Below, piece after piece: positions 47,012-58,085 of a DNA stretch of 64,000 nucleotides. The first letter of the stretch is position 1; every line of letters starts with the position of its first letter. The stretch spans positions 814,001-878,000 of the forward strand of contig BPHZ01000001.1 in the NCBI GenBank assembly GCA_026003835.1, in the 5' to 3' direction. Under the pieces are notes generated by a model that saw nothing but the letters and a program-made list of their open reading frames with translations, did not search any database and was not told where the DNA came from. The translations under genes and the position numbers were made by a program. The DNA is from Herpetosiphonaceae bacterium (GTDB lineage: Bacteria > Chloroflexota > Chloroflexia > Chloroflexales > Herpetosiphonaceae).

Positions 47012-48895
47012 ATGCGACAAACGTGGGCCCCAAGTCTCGGGGCTGTCTATCTGGGAAACAGGCGGACGCGCTTTAGAGTCTGGGCGCCCCTGGCACAGAA
47101 AGTCGATGTGCATCTGCTGGCGCCCGACAACCGCATTGTAGCGCTCGCGCCAGAGGAGTGGGGATATTTTGCGGGTGTGATCGATGGTGTGGAGCCGGGC
47201 TCGCTCTATGTCTATCGCCTTGACGGGCAGAAGGAGCGGCCCGATCCCGCCTCCCGCTTTCAGCCGGAGGGCGTCCATGGCCCCTCGCAGGTCGTTTCCC
47301 GCCACTACGAATGGAGCGAGGGCTGCTGGTTTGGGCTGCCGCTGCAAGCGTATGTCGTGTATGAGCTGCACGTCGGAACGTTTACCGCCAGGGGGACTTT
47401 TGGAGCTATTGTGCCCCATCTGGATGAGTTGAAAGAACTAGGGGTGACGGCTATTGAGCTTATGCCGGTGTCCCAGTTCCCAGGCCCAAGGAATTGGGGT
47501 TACGATGGTGTCTTCCCTTTCGCCGTGCAGAACTCCTACGGCAGGCCCGAGGGCTTGAAGGGTCTCGTCAACGCCTGCCATCAACGAGGCCTCGCCGTTA
47601 TTCTGGATGTGGTCTACAACCATCTCGGCCCTGAAGGGAACTATCTCTGGGACTACGGCCCCTATTTCACCGACCGTTATAAGACACCCTGGGGCTCGGC
47701 AGTGAACTTCGACGGCCCACACAGCGATCATGTCCGGCGCTACTTCATCGAAAATGCGCTCTACTGGCTGACGGAGTTCCATGTCGATGCGCTGCGCCTC
47801 GACGCAACCCACGCCATCCTGGATTTCTCAGCCGGTACATTTCTTGAGGAGCTGGCTGCAGTCGTTGAGCAGCAGCGGGAGCAGCTCGACCGCCGCGTTT
47901 ATCTGATCGCCGAGAGCGACCGCAATGATGCTCGTCTGATTCGCTTGCCGGAGCTGGGAGGCTATGGGCTGGACGCCCAATGGAGCGATGATTTTCACCA
48001 TGTGCTGCATACGCTCCTTACAGGTGAAAGCATCGGCTACTACCAGGATTATGTTGGCCCCGACAGCAGGCCGCGTGTGGAGTACCTGGCGAAGGTTTAT
48101 AAAGAGGGCTACCTCTATACCGGCCAGTACTCGCGCTTCCGCCAGCATCGTCACGGCACCTCGCCGGCGGGTGTGCCTGCCTCGCGCTTCGTGGTCTGTA
48201 CACAAAATCACGATCAGGTTGGCAACCGCATGCTTGGCGAGCGGTTATCTCAGCTTGTCTCATTTGAGGATCTCAAGCTGGCGGCGGGTGTGCTGCTGCT
48301 CTCGCCCTTTGTTCCCTTGATTTTTATGGGCGAGGAGTATGGCGAGACAGCGCCGTTCCTTTACTTCGTCAGTCACAGCGATCCACAGCTGGTCGAGGCG
48401 GTGCGCCGTGGGCGGCGGCAGGAGTTTGCCGCCTTCCACACAAAGGGTGAGCCGCCTGACCCGCAGGCTGAGGAGACGTTTGTACGCTCCAGACTTAACC
48501 ACCAGCTCCGGCATAAGGGGGGGCACGCGGTGTTGCGCCGGCTCTACGGCGAGCTTCTGCGCATTCGCAGGGAGCATCCGGCGTTGGCGACTCTCAGCAA
48601 AGAACAGATGGAGGTTATATCCTACGAAAAAGAGAAGGTGTTGTATGTCCATCGCTGGGCCAGGGGCGGCGACGCGGTGAGCGTCTTCAACTTTGGCGAC
48701 CAGCTGGTTCCACTGAACCTGCCCATCCCTCCCGGCGAGTGGGAACAACGGGTCGCAAGCGCTGAGTTTCGGACTGACCAGGATGAAGCGCTCCAGCCAG
48801 GGGCCCAACCATCGAAACATATCTCTGAGGGCGAGGTGGCGTTGGAGCTGCCCGCGAAAGCATTTGTTCTTTTGATGAGCGAGCGCCACGGATAG
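47012..48895 (+). CDS. treZ: Malto-oligosyltrehalose trehalohydrolase
   Basis: 627 residues. Releases trehalose from maltooligosyltrehalose. The N-terminal beta domain (about 1-95) is RFRVWAPLAQKVDVHLL. The barrel has YELHVGTFTARGTF, AIELMPVSQFPG, LDVVYNHLGPEGNYL, DALRLDATHAILDFS (nucleophile), YLIAESDRNDARL (Glu) and VCTQNHDQVGNRMLGERL. FMGEEYGETAPFLYF is characteristic of TreZ. It pairs with treY downstream. AAGGAG precedes the ATG. Confidence 0.95.
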   Translation: MRQTWAPSLGAVYLGNRRTRFRVWAPLAQKVDVHLLAPDNRIVALAPEEWGYFAGVIDGVEPGSLYVYRLDGQKERPDPASRFQPEGVHGPSQVVSRHYEWSEGCWFGLPLQAYVVYELHVGTFTARGTFGAIVPHLDELKELGVTAIELMPVSQFPGPRNWGYDGVFPFAVQNSYGRPEGLKGLVNACHQRGLAVILDVVYNHLGPEGNYLWDYGPYFTDRYKTPWGSAVNFDGPHSDHVRRYFIENALYWLTEFHVDALRLDATHAILDFSAGTFLEELAAVVEQQREQLDRRVYLIAESDRNDARLIRLPELGGYGLDAQWSDDFHHVLHTLLTGESIGYYQDYVGPDSRPRVEYLAKVYKEGYLYTGQYSRFRQHRHGTSPAGVPASRFVVCTQNHDQVGNRMLGERLSQLVSFEDLKLAAGVLLLSPFVPLIFMGEEYGETAPFLYFVSHSDPQLVEAVRRGRRQEFAAFHTKGEPPDPQAEETFVRSRLNHQLRHKGGHAVLRRLYGELLRIRREHPALATLSKEQMEVISYEKEKVLYVHRWARGGDAVSVFNFGDQLVPLNLPIPPGEWEQRVASAEFRTDQDEALQPGAQPSKHISEGEVALELPAKAFVLLMSERHG

Positions 48896-48916
48896 AAAGA
48901 GAGAGAATGACTCTGT

Positions 48917-51394
48917 ATGGAGCGTTACATCTGCATCCATGGACATTTTTACCAGCCGCCGCGTGAGAATCCGTGGCTTGAGGCGATCGAGCTTCAGGAC
49001 TCTGCCGATCCTTACCACGACTGGAACGAGCGGATTACTGCTGAGTGCTATGCGCCCAACGCAGCCTCGCGCATTCTCGACGATCAGGGGCTGATTGTCA
49101 GAATTGTCAATAACTACTCGCGGATCAGCTTTAACTTTGGCCCCACCCTGCTCTCCTGGCTGGAAGAAAAGCGACCCGATGTCTATCAGGCGATCCTTGA
49201 CGCCGACCGTGAGAGCCGAGAGCGCTTCTCCGGCCATGGCTCGGCGATCGCACAGGCCTACAACCATATGATCCTGCCGCTGGGCAACCAGCGCGATAAG
49301 CACACGCAGATTGTATGGGGCATTCGCGATTTCGAGCACCGCTTTGGCCGCAAGCCGGAGGGCATGTGGCTGGCGGAAACCGCTGTCGATCTGGAGAGTC
49401 TCGATCTGATGGCCCAGCAGGGCATCAGCTTCACTGTTCTCTCGCCGTATCAAGCGCGGCGCGTGCGCAAGATCGGCGCCAAGGAGTGGCGGGACGCAAG
49501 CGGTGGCCGTATCGATCCAACCATGCCTTATGTGCAGTGTCTCCCCTCGGGCCGCTCGATCATCATTTTCTTCTACGATGGCCCCATCTCGCGCGGTGTG
49601 GCTTTTGAAGGGCTGCTGAATAGAGGCGAGTATCTGGCCCATCGCCTGATCGGTGCGTTTTCAGAGGCGCGCACCTGGCCGCAGCTGGTGCATATCGCCA
49701 CCGACGGCGAGACCTACGGGCATCACCACAAATACGGCGAGATGGCCCTCTCCTATGCTCTGCACTACATTGAGTCGCATAATCTGGCGCGTATTACCAA
49801 CTACGGCGAGTACCTGGAGCAATTCCAGCCGACCCATGAGGTGGATATCCTCGAAAATACGTCTTGGAGCTGCTTCCATGGCGTGGATCGCTGGCAAAGC
49901 GACTGCGGCTGTGCCTCGGGGATGGGCTCCGGGTGGAATCAACAGTGGCGGGCACCGCTGCGCGCCGCTCTCAACTGGCTGCGCGATCGCCTGGCCCCTG
50001 AGTTTGAACGGCACGGGCGCGAACTGTTGAAGGATCCCTGGGAAGCGCGCGAGGACTACATCACCGTGATCCTCAACCGCTCGCCGGAGCATATTCAGGA
50101 ATTTATCGCCCGGCATGCCGCGCGTGACCTCAGCGAGGAGGAGATCACGCGGGTGCTGAAGCTGATGGAGCTTCAACGTCACGCGATGTTGATGTACACC
50201 AGCTGCGGCTGGTTTTTCGACGAGCTTTCAGGTATCGAAACCGTCCAGGTGATCATGTATGCCGGCCGCGCTGTTCAGCTGGCGCAGGAGCTGTTTGGCG
50301 ATACGATTGAGGAGCAGTTCCTTGCGAGGCTTGAGCTGGCGAAGAGTAATATCCCCGACTACCGGGATGGGCGTCGCATCTATGAGCGCTGGGTCAGACC
50401 TGCGATGATCGACCTTGCGCGCGTGGGCGCTCACTATGCCATGAGCTCGCTCTTTGAGACCTACAACAGCCAGACGGAGATCTACTCCTACCTTATCGAG
50501 CGTGAAGACTATCGCCGCTGGGAGATCGGACGCGTCAAACTGGCGATAGGCCGGGCCTGGATTACCTCACAGATCACCCTGGATTCACAGGAGTTTAGCT
50601 TTGGCGTCATCCATTTCGGCGATCATAACTTGAGCGGTGGGGTGCGTCAGTTTCAGGGGTTGGAAAACTATACCTTGTTGACCAAGGAGGTTTCCAGCGC
50701 GTTTGAGCATGCCGACCTACCACAAGTGATCCGCCTCCTTGACAAGCACTTCGCCGGGCTGACCTACTCGCTAAAATCGCTTTTCCGCGACGAGCAGCGC
50801 AAGATCCTCACCCTGATCCTCGAGTCGACGCTGGCGGAGGCGGCGACGGTTTACCGCCAGCTCTACGAGCGCCATGCTCCGCTGATGCGCTTTATGACCG
50901 ACCTGGGCATCCCACTGCCGCGCAGCTTCCAATCGGCGGCGGAGTTTGCGCTCAGCACCACCCTGCAAGAGGTTCTGGAGGACGAGGAGTTTGATCTAAC
51001 CCGCGTACAGGCAATTCTGGAAGAGGCTAAGAGCGTTGGAGCTAATCTGGAAAACCGCCGCATCGCTTACGCCATCGACGATCTTCTGGATCAGCGCCTG
51101 GAGCAATTTGCCGCCCAGCCGGCAAACTTCGCGCTGCTGGAGCGTATCGAGGCGCTGGCAGGGCTGGCGCGTATCTTTGGCGTCAGCCTGTGGCGCGACC
51201 AGAACAGGTATTACCAGCTGCTGCATCGCATCTACCCTGAATTCCTCGCCAGAGCCCGGCGCGGCGATAGCCGGGCGCAGCTCTGGGTCAGGCATTTTAC
51301 TGCACTTGGAGCACAGTTGAGCGTGCGGGTGCCGGCGGATCCGGCAAGTATGATGGCAGCGCCAGGCTCTGAGTCGCTCAAAACCATGGGCTAG
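48917..51394 (+). CDS. GH57-family protein with DUF3536 domain
   Basis: 825 residues. The N-terminal GH57 region starts ICIHGHFYQPPRENPWLEAI and continues WNERITAECYAPN; EGMWLAETAVDLESLDLMAQ carries the expected Glu region, and IATDGETYGHHHKYGEMAL the Asp. Residues about 270-800 include the DUF3536 part: SWSCFHGVDRWQSDCGCASG, TSCGWFFDELSGIETVQVIM, YAGRAVQLAQELFG. Members usually sit among glucan genes, but their activity is not settled; alpha-amylase-type or branching cleavage is inferred. It lies between treZ and treY. Confidence 0.85.
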   Translation: MERYICIHGHFYQPPRENPWLEAIELQDSADPYHDWNERITAECYAPNAASRILDDQGLIVRIVNNYSRISFNFGPTLLSWLEEKRPDVYQAILDADRESRERFSGHGSAIAQAYNHMILPLGNQRDKHTQIVWGIRDFEHRFGRKPEGMWLAETAVDLESLDLMAQQGISFTVLSPYQARRVRKIGAKEWRDASGGRIDPTMPYVQCLPSGRSIIIFFYDGPISRGVAFEGLLNRGEYLAHRLIGAFSEARTWPQLVHIATDGETYGHHHKYGEMALSYALHYIESHNLARITNYGEYLEQFQPTHEVDILENTSWSCFHGVDRWQSDCGCASGMGSGWNQQWRAPLRAALNWLRDRLAPEFERHGRELLKDPWEAREDYITVILNRSPEHIQEFIARHAARDLSEEEITRVLKLMELQRHAMLMYTSCGWFFDELSGIETVQVIMYAGRAVQLAQELFGDTIEEQFLARLELAKSNIPDYRDGRRIYERWVRPAMIDLARVGAHYAMSSLFETYNSQTEIYSYLIEREDYRRWEIGRVKLAIGRAWITSQITLDSQEFSFGVIHFGDHNLSGGVRQFQGLENYTLLTKEVSSAFEHADLPQVIRLLDKHFAGLTYSLKSLFRDEQRKILTLILESTLAEAATVYRQLYERHAPLMRFMTDLGIPLPRSFQSAAEFALSTTLQEVLEDEEFDLTRVQAILEEAKSVGANLENRRIAYAIDDLLDQRLEQFAAQPANFALLERIEALAGLARIFGVSLWRDQNRYYQLLHRIYPEFLARARRGDSRAQLWVRHFTALGAQLSVRVPADPASMMAAPGSESLKTMG

Positions 51395-51418
51395 CCTGCC
51401 ACGAACTGAGTGATAGCT

Positions 51419-54400
51419 ATGATTAACGCTGATGAGATGCAGGCGGAGGCGGTTGTCAGTGCGATCGCCGCCGAGATCTTGTCTCAGCGGCGCATCCCCT
51501 GTGCAACCTACCGCCTTCAGTTCAACCAGGACTTCACTTTCTACGATGCAGCGGAGTTGATCCCCTATCTCTATGATCTGGGGATTAGCGATTGCTATGC
51601 GTCGCCACTCCTCAAGCCACGCTCCGGAAGCAGCCACGGCTATGATATCTGCGATCACGGCCGTCTCAACCCGGCCCTTGGCGGTGAAGAAGGGTTCGAG
51701 ATCTTCTCCGCGGCTCTCCGCCAGCATCATATGGGGCTGATCCTTGATACAGTGCCTAATCACATGGGCATCGGCGGCGTGGACAACGATTGGTGGATGG
51801 ATGTGCTGGAGAATGGACCGAGTTCCAGTTATGCCTCGTACTTCGATATCGACTGGAACCCGGTCAAACCGGAGCTTCAGAACAAGGTGCTGCTGCCGAT
51901 CCTCGGTGATCAGTACGGCGCTGTGCTGGAGAGCGGCCAGCTGCGTCTGGCCTACGAGGAGGGCGCCTTCTTCATCTATTACTATGCGCATAAGTTGCCG
52001 GTCGCGCCGCGCACCTACAGTATCATCCTCAATGTCACGCTTGAGATGTTGCAGGAGACCATGGGCGATGAGGATGAGGCGCTCCAGGAGTTTCTCAGCA
52101 TTCTCACCGCTCTTGGCTACCTGCCGCCGCGCACCGAGCGCGATCCTGATAGACTGGCGGAGCGCTATCGAGAGAAGGAAATTATCAAACGACGTATTAC
52201 ACAGCTCTATACCACCAGCTCTGAGGTGCGTTCTGCCATCGATAGAACGGTCGAAATCTTTAACGGCAATGTCGGCGATCCGCATAGCTTCGACCTGTTG
52301 GATACGCTGATCGACGCACAGGCGTACAGGCCTGCCTTCTGGCGCGTGGCGATGGATGAGATCAACTACCGCCGCTTCTTCGATATCAATGATCTGGCAG
52401 CTATTCGTGTTGAGCTACCGGAGGTCTTCCTGGCGACCCATCAGCTGATCTTTCGCCTGCTGGCGGAAGGCAAAGCCAGCGGCCTGCGCATCGATCATCC
52501 CGATGGCCTCTGGAATCCACCCGCCTACTTTTTGCGGCTGCAAGAGAACTATGTGCTCGCCTGTGTAGTGCGGCGCCTTTCAGCTAACGGCGGAGCGCCG
52601 GAGGCCCTGGATATGGCTAGCGAGGGCGAGATTCATGCCTGGCTTGCGGCGCAGATGGAACAGAGCGCCACGCGAGCCGCCACCTGGCCGCTCTACGTGG
52701 TTGTCGAGAAGATCCTTTCCAGGGATGAGCAGCTGCCGCGCAGTTGGGCGGTCTATGGCACAACCGGCTACGACTTCGCCAACGCTGTCAACGGCATCTT
52801 CGTCGATAGCGCGAACGAGCGTTTCTTCTCCAGGCTCTTCCGCGGCTTTACCGGCGTTCAGGGTTCCTTTGCCACCCTGGTCAACTCTACCAAGAAGCAG
52901 ACTATGCTGATCGCCCTGTCCAGCGAGATCGTCGCGTTGAGCCATGAGCTTGATCGCATCTCGGAGACAAACCGTCGTTACAAAGATTTCACCCTCAACA
53001 GTCTGACCTTCGCTATTCGTGAGGTCGTCGCCTGCCTGCCTATCTATCGCACCTATATCAATGCGCTCACTGGCGAGGTGTCGCAGCGTGATCGGCTGTT
53101 TATCGAGGCTGCGGTAGATGAGGCCAAACGGCGTAACCCGCGCACTGCTGAGTCGATCTTCGACTTTATCCGCGATACGCTGCTGCTGCGCAACCTTGAG
53201 GACTTCGGCGAGCCGGTGCAGCCATCGGTTGTCAACTGGGTGATGAAATTCCAGCAGCTGACCGGCCCGGTGATGGCGAAAGGAGTGGAGGACACCGCGT
53301 TCTACATCTATAACCGCCTGGTCTCGCTGAACGAGGTCGGCGGTCATCCCGAGGATTTTGGCCTGCCGGTCGATGCCTTCCACGCGCAGAATCTGGAGCG
53401 CGCGCGGCGCTGGCCCCATACCCTGCTGAGCACCTCGACCCATGATACGAAGCGTAGCGAGGATGTGCGGGCGCGCATCAATACGCTGTCTGAGATGCCC
53501 GACGAGTGGCGGGCCGCGGTCTTCCGCTGGAGCCGGCTCAACGCCGCTAAGAAGACGGAGGTTGATGGGCGGATGGCGCCTGACCGTAATGATGAGTACT
53601 TGCTCTACCAGACGCTGGTGGGCGCCTGGCCGGATGATCCGGTGAGCCCTGAGGAGTTTGATCAGTTTCGGGAGCGCATTGCCGCCTATATGATCAAGGC
53701 CGCGAATGAGGCAAAAGTCCACACAAGCTGGATCAATCCAAATCAGCAATACCAGGCGGCCCTGCGCAACTTTGTCTTTGCCATCCTGGATGAGAGACGC
53801 AGTAAACGGTTTCTCAACGATATTCAGCTGCTGCGACGGCGCGTAGCCTTCTACGGCCGCTTCAACTCCCTCTCTCAGCTCCTGCTTAAGCTGACTTCGC
53901 CCGGCGTGCCGGATATCTACCAGGGGACGGAGCTGTGGGACCTGAGCCTGGTCGATCCCGATAACCGCCGCTGGGTTGACTATGGCCGGCGCCGTAAGCT
54001 GCTGGACGAGATCAAGCGCCGGGCCGACGGCGCCGAGGAGGCTTTAACGGCTCTGGCTCGCGAGCTGCTGGAGAACTGTCAGGATGGGCGTATCAAGCTC
54101 TACCTGACCTACCAGGTGCTGAACTGTCGCCGTGCCCACGAGCGGCTCTTCACCAATGGCGATTATCAGCCTTTGGAGGCGCGGGGAATGAAGGCGCGGC
54201 ATGTGTGCGCCTTTGCTCGTACCCTGGATGACCAGGTTATGCTGGTGGTAGCACCGCGGCTAGTGGTCGGCCTGACCCATGCTGCCGAGCACCCGCCGGT
54301 GGGCGAAGATATCTGGAAGGATACCTGGTTGGATCTGCCTGCCGAGCTGCACCCCGCAGATCCTGGCTATCGCTATCGCAATCTGCTTACCGGAGAGGTG

Positions 54401-54496
54401 CTGGAGGTCGAGCACCATGCCGGCAAGCCCAACCTGCGGCTCTCCTCAATCCTGGCAACCTTCCCAGCCGCGCTGCTTGAGCGTATCCATAGCTGA
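51419..54496 (+). CDS. treY: Malto-oligosyltrehalose synthase
   Basis: 1025 residues. Turns the reducing-end alpha-1,4 bond of maltodextrin into an alpha,alpha-1,1 bond. [20 protein letters not shown] is the signature start; [17 protein letters not shown] and [11 protein letters not shown] follow. [17 protein letters not shown] has the nucleophile Asp, [17 protein letters not shown] the Glu, [16 protein letters not shown] the third Asp, and [17 protein letters not shown] is TreY-specific. I use ATG 51419; a GTG at 51410 is an alternative. The operon ends here. Confidence 0.95.
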   Translation: MINADEMQAEAVVSAIAAEILSQRRIPCATYRLQFNQDFTFYDAAELIPYLYDLGISDCYASPLLKPRSGSSHGYDICDHGRLNPALGGEEGFEIFSAALRQHHMGLILDTVPNHMGIGGVDNDWWMDVLENGPSSSYASYFDIDWNPVKPELQNKVLLPILGDQYGAVLESGQLRLAYEEGAFFIYYYAHKLPVAPRTYSIILNVTLEMLQETMGDEDEALQEFLSILTALGYLPPRTERDPDRLAERYREKEIIKRRITQLYTTSSEVRSAIDRTVEIFNGNVGDPHSFDLLDTLIDAQAYRPAFWRVAMDEINYRRFFDINDLAAIRVELPEVFLATHQLIFRLLAEGKASGLRIDHPDGLWNPPAYFLRLQENYVLACVVRRLSANGGAPEALDMASEGEIHAWLAAQMEQSATRAATWPLYVVVEKILSRDEQLPRSWAVYGTTGYDFANAVNGIFVDSANERFFSRLFRGFTGVQGSFATLVNSTKKQTMLIALSSEIVALSHELDRISETNRRYKDFTLNSLTFAIREVVACLPIYRTYINALTGEVSQRDRLFIEAAVDEAKRRNPRTAESIFDFIRDTLLLRNLEDFGEPVQPSVVNWVMKFQQLTGPVMAKGVEDTAFYIYNRLVSLNEVGGHPEDFGLPVDAFHAQNLERARRWPHTLLSTSTHDTKRSEDVRARINTLSEMPDEWRAAVFRWSRLNAAKKTEVDGRMAPDRNDEYLLYQTLVGAWPDDPVSPEEFDQFRERIAAYMIKAANEAKVHTSWINPNQQYQAALRNFVFAILDERRSKRFLNDIQLLRRRVAFYGRFNSLSQLLLKLTSPGVPDIYQGTELWDLSLVDPDNRRWVDYGRRRKLLDEIKRRADGAEEALTALARELLENCQDGRIKLYLTYQVLNCRRAHERLFTNGDYQPLEARGMKARHVCAFARTLDDQVMLVVAPRLVVGLTHAAEHPPVGEDIWKDTWLDLPAELHPADPGYRYRNLLTGEVLEVEHHAGKPNLRLSSILATFPAALLERIHS

Positions 54497-54507
54497 TGAT
54501 CCATCGC

Positions 54508-54584
54508 CCCGGTGTGCCGATGTGCCAGCTCACTAGTGCAAGCATGCCAGTAACGGCTGTTTTCCGGCACATCGGCACACCGGG
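54508..54584. terminator. Large inverted repeat between treY and the convergent gene
   Basis: A perfect 19-bp stem (CCCGGTGTGCCGATGTGCC and complement) around 39 nt. It lies 11 bp after treY and 6 bp before the convergent stop, so it may end both. No T-run. Confidence 0.5.
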
Positions 54585-54590
54585 ATGGTC

Positions 54591-56441
54591 TTATGCCAGG
54601 ACCGACAGGACCTCTGCGGAAATCTCATAGCGGCCGAAGGAGGGCATAATATAGACCCCGTCGACAGTCTCGCGGGCAGCCTGCAGCAACTCCTGCGCCA
54701 TCTTCACACCCTCGCGTCGCCCATCAGGCCCGGCGCGGCGCATACGTTCCAGCGCTTCGTCGGTCGGACTGATGCCGGGCACCTCGTTACGCAGGAACTC
54801 TGCCTGCCGGTAGCTCTGCAGCGGCAGGATGCCCAAAATGATCGGGATCGGCGGCTGGCCCATACGCTTCCTGAAGGCAAGCCAGGCATCGACATCATAG
54901 GCGATTTGGGTCATTGCAAAATGCGCGCCGGCCTCGACCTTCTTATGCAGGCGCTCGATCTCCCAATCTGGGTCATCAGCATTGATATTGAGCGCCGTGC
55001 CGATGAGAAAATTCGTTGGCGAGCCGATGGGGTTGCCGGCTGTATCCTGCCCCTGATTCATCCCGGCGATGACACGAATCAGGCCGATGGTATCGACATC
55101 GAAGACCCCTGTGGTGCCAGGATAATTGGCAAGCGAGGGCGGATCGCCTTTAAGCGCCAGGATATTACGTACATTCATCGCGTGGGCGCCGAGGAGATCG
55201 CTCTGTAGCCCCATCAGCGAGCGATCGCGGGTTGTGAAGTGCAGGATGGTCTCAAGACCCGTGTACTCCTGGATCAGGTAGCACATTGCCAGCGCGCTCA
55301 TCCGTACGCGCGCCATAGGACTATCGGCGACGTTGATAAACTGGACGCCCGCTTCTTTGAGCATGCGCGCGCCCTCGATGCACTTCTGCGGGTTATGCCC
55401 CTTCGGTGGGTCGATCTCAACACTGATGACGAACTCACCGGCCTCCAATTTCTGAGCCAGCAGCGTCGGCTCGGCGATCGGGCGGGCCGCAAGCTCGACC
55501 TGCGGCTCATGCTCGCGGATCTCGATCCTGGTACTGGGCCGATCCTGCCGGTGGTCAAGGGCGTCGAGCGCCGTGCGCATAGCGGCGATGTGCTGGGGCG
55601 TCGTGCCACAGCAGCCGCCGACAATGTTGACGCCCAGCTCCTCGATAAAGCGACGCGCATAGGTTGCCATATACTCGGGCGTCGACGGATAGAAGACGCG
55701 GTTATTGCGCTCGGTGGGCCAGCCGGCGTTAGGCAGCGCCGAGAGCCGCGCCTCAGGCGCGGCCTCGCGCATTTCAGCCAGGACACGATAGACGCGCTGT
55801 GCGCCGACAGAGCAGTTTACTCCCACGACGGCGACGCCGCGCCGCATCAGGCTGCGGACGACCTCCTCAGGCGTGTTGCCCATGGGCGTCCTGCCGTCCT
55901 CCGCAAAGGTCATCTGTGCGACAATCGGCAGATCGCCAATTCGTTGCGCAGCGTTGATAGCAGCATTGATCTCCTGAAGATCGCCGAACGTCTCCAGGAT
56001 AAGCAGATCCACGCCCTGCTCCAGCAGGACGCCGATCTGTTCGGCGAAGATTGCCTCTGCCTCGGTGAGGGTGAACGTTCCGTAGGGCTCGAGCAGCACT
56101 CCCAGCGGGCCGACTGCCCCGGCGATAAGCGTAGGCCGGCCGCAGATCTCGCGCACATCCCGCGCGATGCGCAGCGCCTTATGGTTGATCTGTCGGACCT
56201 TATCCGCCAGGCCGAATGGCTCCAGCTTGAGGCGGTTCGCACCGTACGTGTTTGTCTCGATCATTTCCGCCCCCGCCTCGATATACGCGCGGTGGATCGA
56301 GCTTACCAGTTCGGGATTGGTGAGGTTTAATGCCTCGAAGCACTCCTCAAAAGAAATGCCGTGGCTATAAAGCATGGTCCCCATTGCGCCATCGCAAAGG
56401 ATGGGGCCTTGCTTGAGTCGTTCAAGAAAAGGATGTGCCAT
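54591..56441 (-). CDS. Bifunctional homocysteine S-methyltransferase / methylenetetrahydrofolate reductase
   Basis: 616 residues. The N-terminal half (about 1-290) is the MetH-like homocysteine-binding barrel: ILCDGAMGTMLYSHGISFEE, AGAEMIETNTYGANRLKL, with zinc ligands in VVGVNCSVGAQ and NIVGGCCGTTPQHI. The C-terminal half (about 325-616) is a MetF-type FAD barrel: FVISVEIDPPKGHNPQKC, LILGIL-type strand PIIPIILGILPL, DLLGAHAMNVRNILALKGDP, and AGAHFAMTQIAYD. The fusion resembles Bacillus YitJ. It has no cobalamin domain, so methyl transfer to homocysteine would need a second partner or S-methyl donor; the pairing suggests folate-linked methionine supply. Confidence 0.92.
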   Translation of the reverse strand: MAHPFLERLKQGPILCDGAMGTMLYSHGISFEECFEALNLTNPELVSSIHRAYIEAGAEMIETNTYGANRLKLEPFGLADKVRQINHKALRIARDVREICGRPTLIAGAVGPLGVLLEPYGTFTLTEAEAIFAEQIGVLLEQGVDLLILETFGDLQEINAAINAAQRIGDLPIVAQMTFAEDGRTPMGNTPEEVVRSLMRRGVAVVGVNCSVGAQRVYRVLAEMREAAPEARLSALPNAGWPTERNNRVFYPSTPEYMATYARRFIEELGVNIVGGCCGTTPQHIAAMRTALDALDHRQDRPSTRIEIREHEPQVELAARPIAEPTLLAQKLEAGEFVISVEIDPPKGHNPQKCIEGARMLKEAGVQFINVADSPMARVRMSALAMCYLIQEYTGLETILHFTTRDRSLMGLQSDLLGAHAMNVRNILALKGDPPSLANYPGTTGVFDVDTIGLIRVIAGMNQGQDTAGNPIGSPTNFLIGTALNINADDPDWEIERLHKKVEAGAHFAMTQIAYDVDAWLAFRKRMGQPPIPIILGILPLQSYRQAEFLRNEVPGISPTDEALERMRRAGPDGRREGVKMAQELLQAARETVDGVYIMPSFGRYEISAEVLSVLA

Positions 56442-56677
56442 AGGGCGCTCCTGCTGCGTGTTTCTTGTGCCGGCTGCGGTGTTTGCGCGGCTGTTGGCAT
56501 TTCATAGTACGCCCGATGGCCCTATTCGTCAACTCGCAAGGTTTGCCGGCCAGGGCGGCGACACAACGTCCTGGTTGTACCGCAGCCCAGCGGGAAAAAA
56601 GAGAAACGTCGATCCCTTCCGCCAGCAGCTCTTAGCGGTGCTTGATGCTTACCATATCGAGCGGGCCGAAGACGTGG

Positions 56678-56893
56678 GATCTGACGGAGAAACTGCGTGG
56701 TATTGCGTGCCCTACGCTTGTTATCACGGAACGCTATGATGCTTATGCGGCGCTTCAAGGCGAGGTATTTGCCGCGTAGATGCCACATGCAAGGGTTGTC
56801 GAGTTTGCGGAGAGCGCCCATTGTCCCTGGATTGAAGAACGTGAGCAGTGTTTAGCGCTGATCAGGCAATTTCTATCTGCGGTTGTGGGATAA
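56678..56893 (+). pseudogene. C-terminal remnant of an alpha/beta hydrolase
   Basis: The frame reads DLTEKLRGIACPTLVITERY, then, after an in-frame TAG at 56777-56779, MPHARVVEFAESAHCPWIEE and REQCLALIRQFLSAVVG. This is the usual last third of an alpha/beta hydrolase, with the catalytic His in SAHCPW. The nucleophile Ser region is absent upstream. The rest of the 56442-56993 gap holds no convincing gene. Confidence 0.55.
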
Positions 56894-56993
56894 AGACAGG
56901 CGGATCGGGCGGCTTGACATACATATTCAAGGATCAAGGCGATCAGTTCGAGGGCCATCCGGACGGCTATGGCGTGGACGGCCCCCAGCATTA

Positions 56994-58085
56994 TCAGGTG
57001 AAAGCAGGAATCTCCTGCACGTTCGTCTGCATCAACGCGCCAACCGAGCGCAGCGTGTCCTCCAGAACATGAATCCCACGCAGATACTCGTCGAGCACAA
57101 TATGCTCGTCGGGGGTATGGTCAAGCGCCGCATCACCGGGGCCATAGGCCAGCGCCGGGCAGCCCCAGGCGGGCGCCACAAGGTTGAGGTCGGCAGTGCC
57201 GGTTTTGAGCAGGTAGCGCGGTTTGCCGCCCTGCGCCCGGATCGCGCGAGCCAGCGCGCGATGCAACGGCGTGGTCCGCGAGCCTGACCATGCCGGCGTA
57301 GCGCCGAGGACATTGACGGAGCAGCCCGCCGTCTCGCGCAGCCACTCCTCGGCCGCATCGGGAGGGAGATCAGGTGGCAGCCGCATACTTACTTGCAGCT
57401 CTGCCCAATTATAGCGCCCATCGCCCCCGCTGTTGATGCCCACCAGCGCCGGCAGAAGCTGGTCGAAGGCACGCGTCCGACCGGCGTTGAAGCGCTCCGC
57501 TTGCTGGTGGATGCGCTGCCAGATCGCGCAGGCGCGCTCGGCGGCAGTCTGCGCGGCGTGAGCGCTGTGGCTCGCTGGTTGTTCCAGTCGCAGGCTGGCG
57601 CGCAGTGAGCCTTTATAGCCCAGTGTGAGCGCATCCCATCCGCTTGGCTCGCCGACGATGCAGAGATCGGGCCGGTAACGGCGCACGACATACTGAGCGC
57701 CGCGTGATGAGGGTGCCTCCTCCTCGACACAGCCGATTATGATCACCCGCAGCGGCAGCGCTCCTGCTGCTGCGAGCCGGGCCGTTGCCACAATGAAAGC
57801 CGCCAGCGGCCCCTTGGCGTCGACGGCGCCCCGTCCATAGAGCTTGCCGTTCTCGATACGGACGGGAATATCGCCTGGCACAGTATCCATATGGCCCAGG
57901 AGCAGCGCCGTCAGCGGTCCGTCGCCGACCATCCCCACGGCGTTGCCCGCCCGATCGATGAACGCACTGATCCCAAGCCGGTCCATGGTCTCGACCAGAA
58001 AGGCCGCTAGCCGCTCCTCATTGCCCGAGACGCTGGGGATGCGCAGCATTGCTTCCAGGAGTGCAATGGCTTCTGTGTTGTTCAT
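56994..58085 (-). CDS. lysK: [LysW]-lysine hydrolase
   Basis: 363 residues, M20 metallopeptidase fold. Frees lysine (or ornithine) from Lys[21 protein letters not shown] has the first zinc His and Asp, [18 protein letters not shown] the bridging Asp, and [17 protein letters not shown] the catalytic Glu. [20 protein letters not shown] is typical of LysK rather than ArgE. Last gene of the operon; its ATG overlaps the stop of lysJ. Confidence 0.9.
   Translation of the reverse strand: MNNTEAIALLEAMLRIPSVSGNEERLAAFLVETMDRLGISAFIDRAGNAVGMVGDGPLTALLLGHMDTVPGDIPVRIENGKLYGRGAVDAKGPLAAFIVATARLAAAGALPLRVIIIGCVEEEAPSSRGAQYVVRRYRPDLCIVGEPSGWDALTLGYKGSLRASLRLEQPASHSAHAAQTAAERACAIWQRIHQQAERFNAGRTRAFDQLLPALVGINSGGDGRYNWAELQVSMRLPPDLPPDAAEEWLRETAGCSVNVLGATPAWSGSRTTPLHRALARAIRAQGGKPRYLLKTGTADLNLVAPAWGCPALAYGPGDAALDHTPDEHIVLDEYLRGIHVLEDTLRSVGALMQTNVQEIPAFT

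Noticed and set aside
56374..56739. 121-codon plus-strand frame across the 56.4-56.7 kb gap
   Set aside because: It starts inside the fused methyltransferase gene on the other strand and shows no recognisable protein; only the hydrolase remnant after 56678 is supported.
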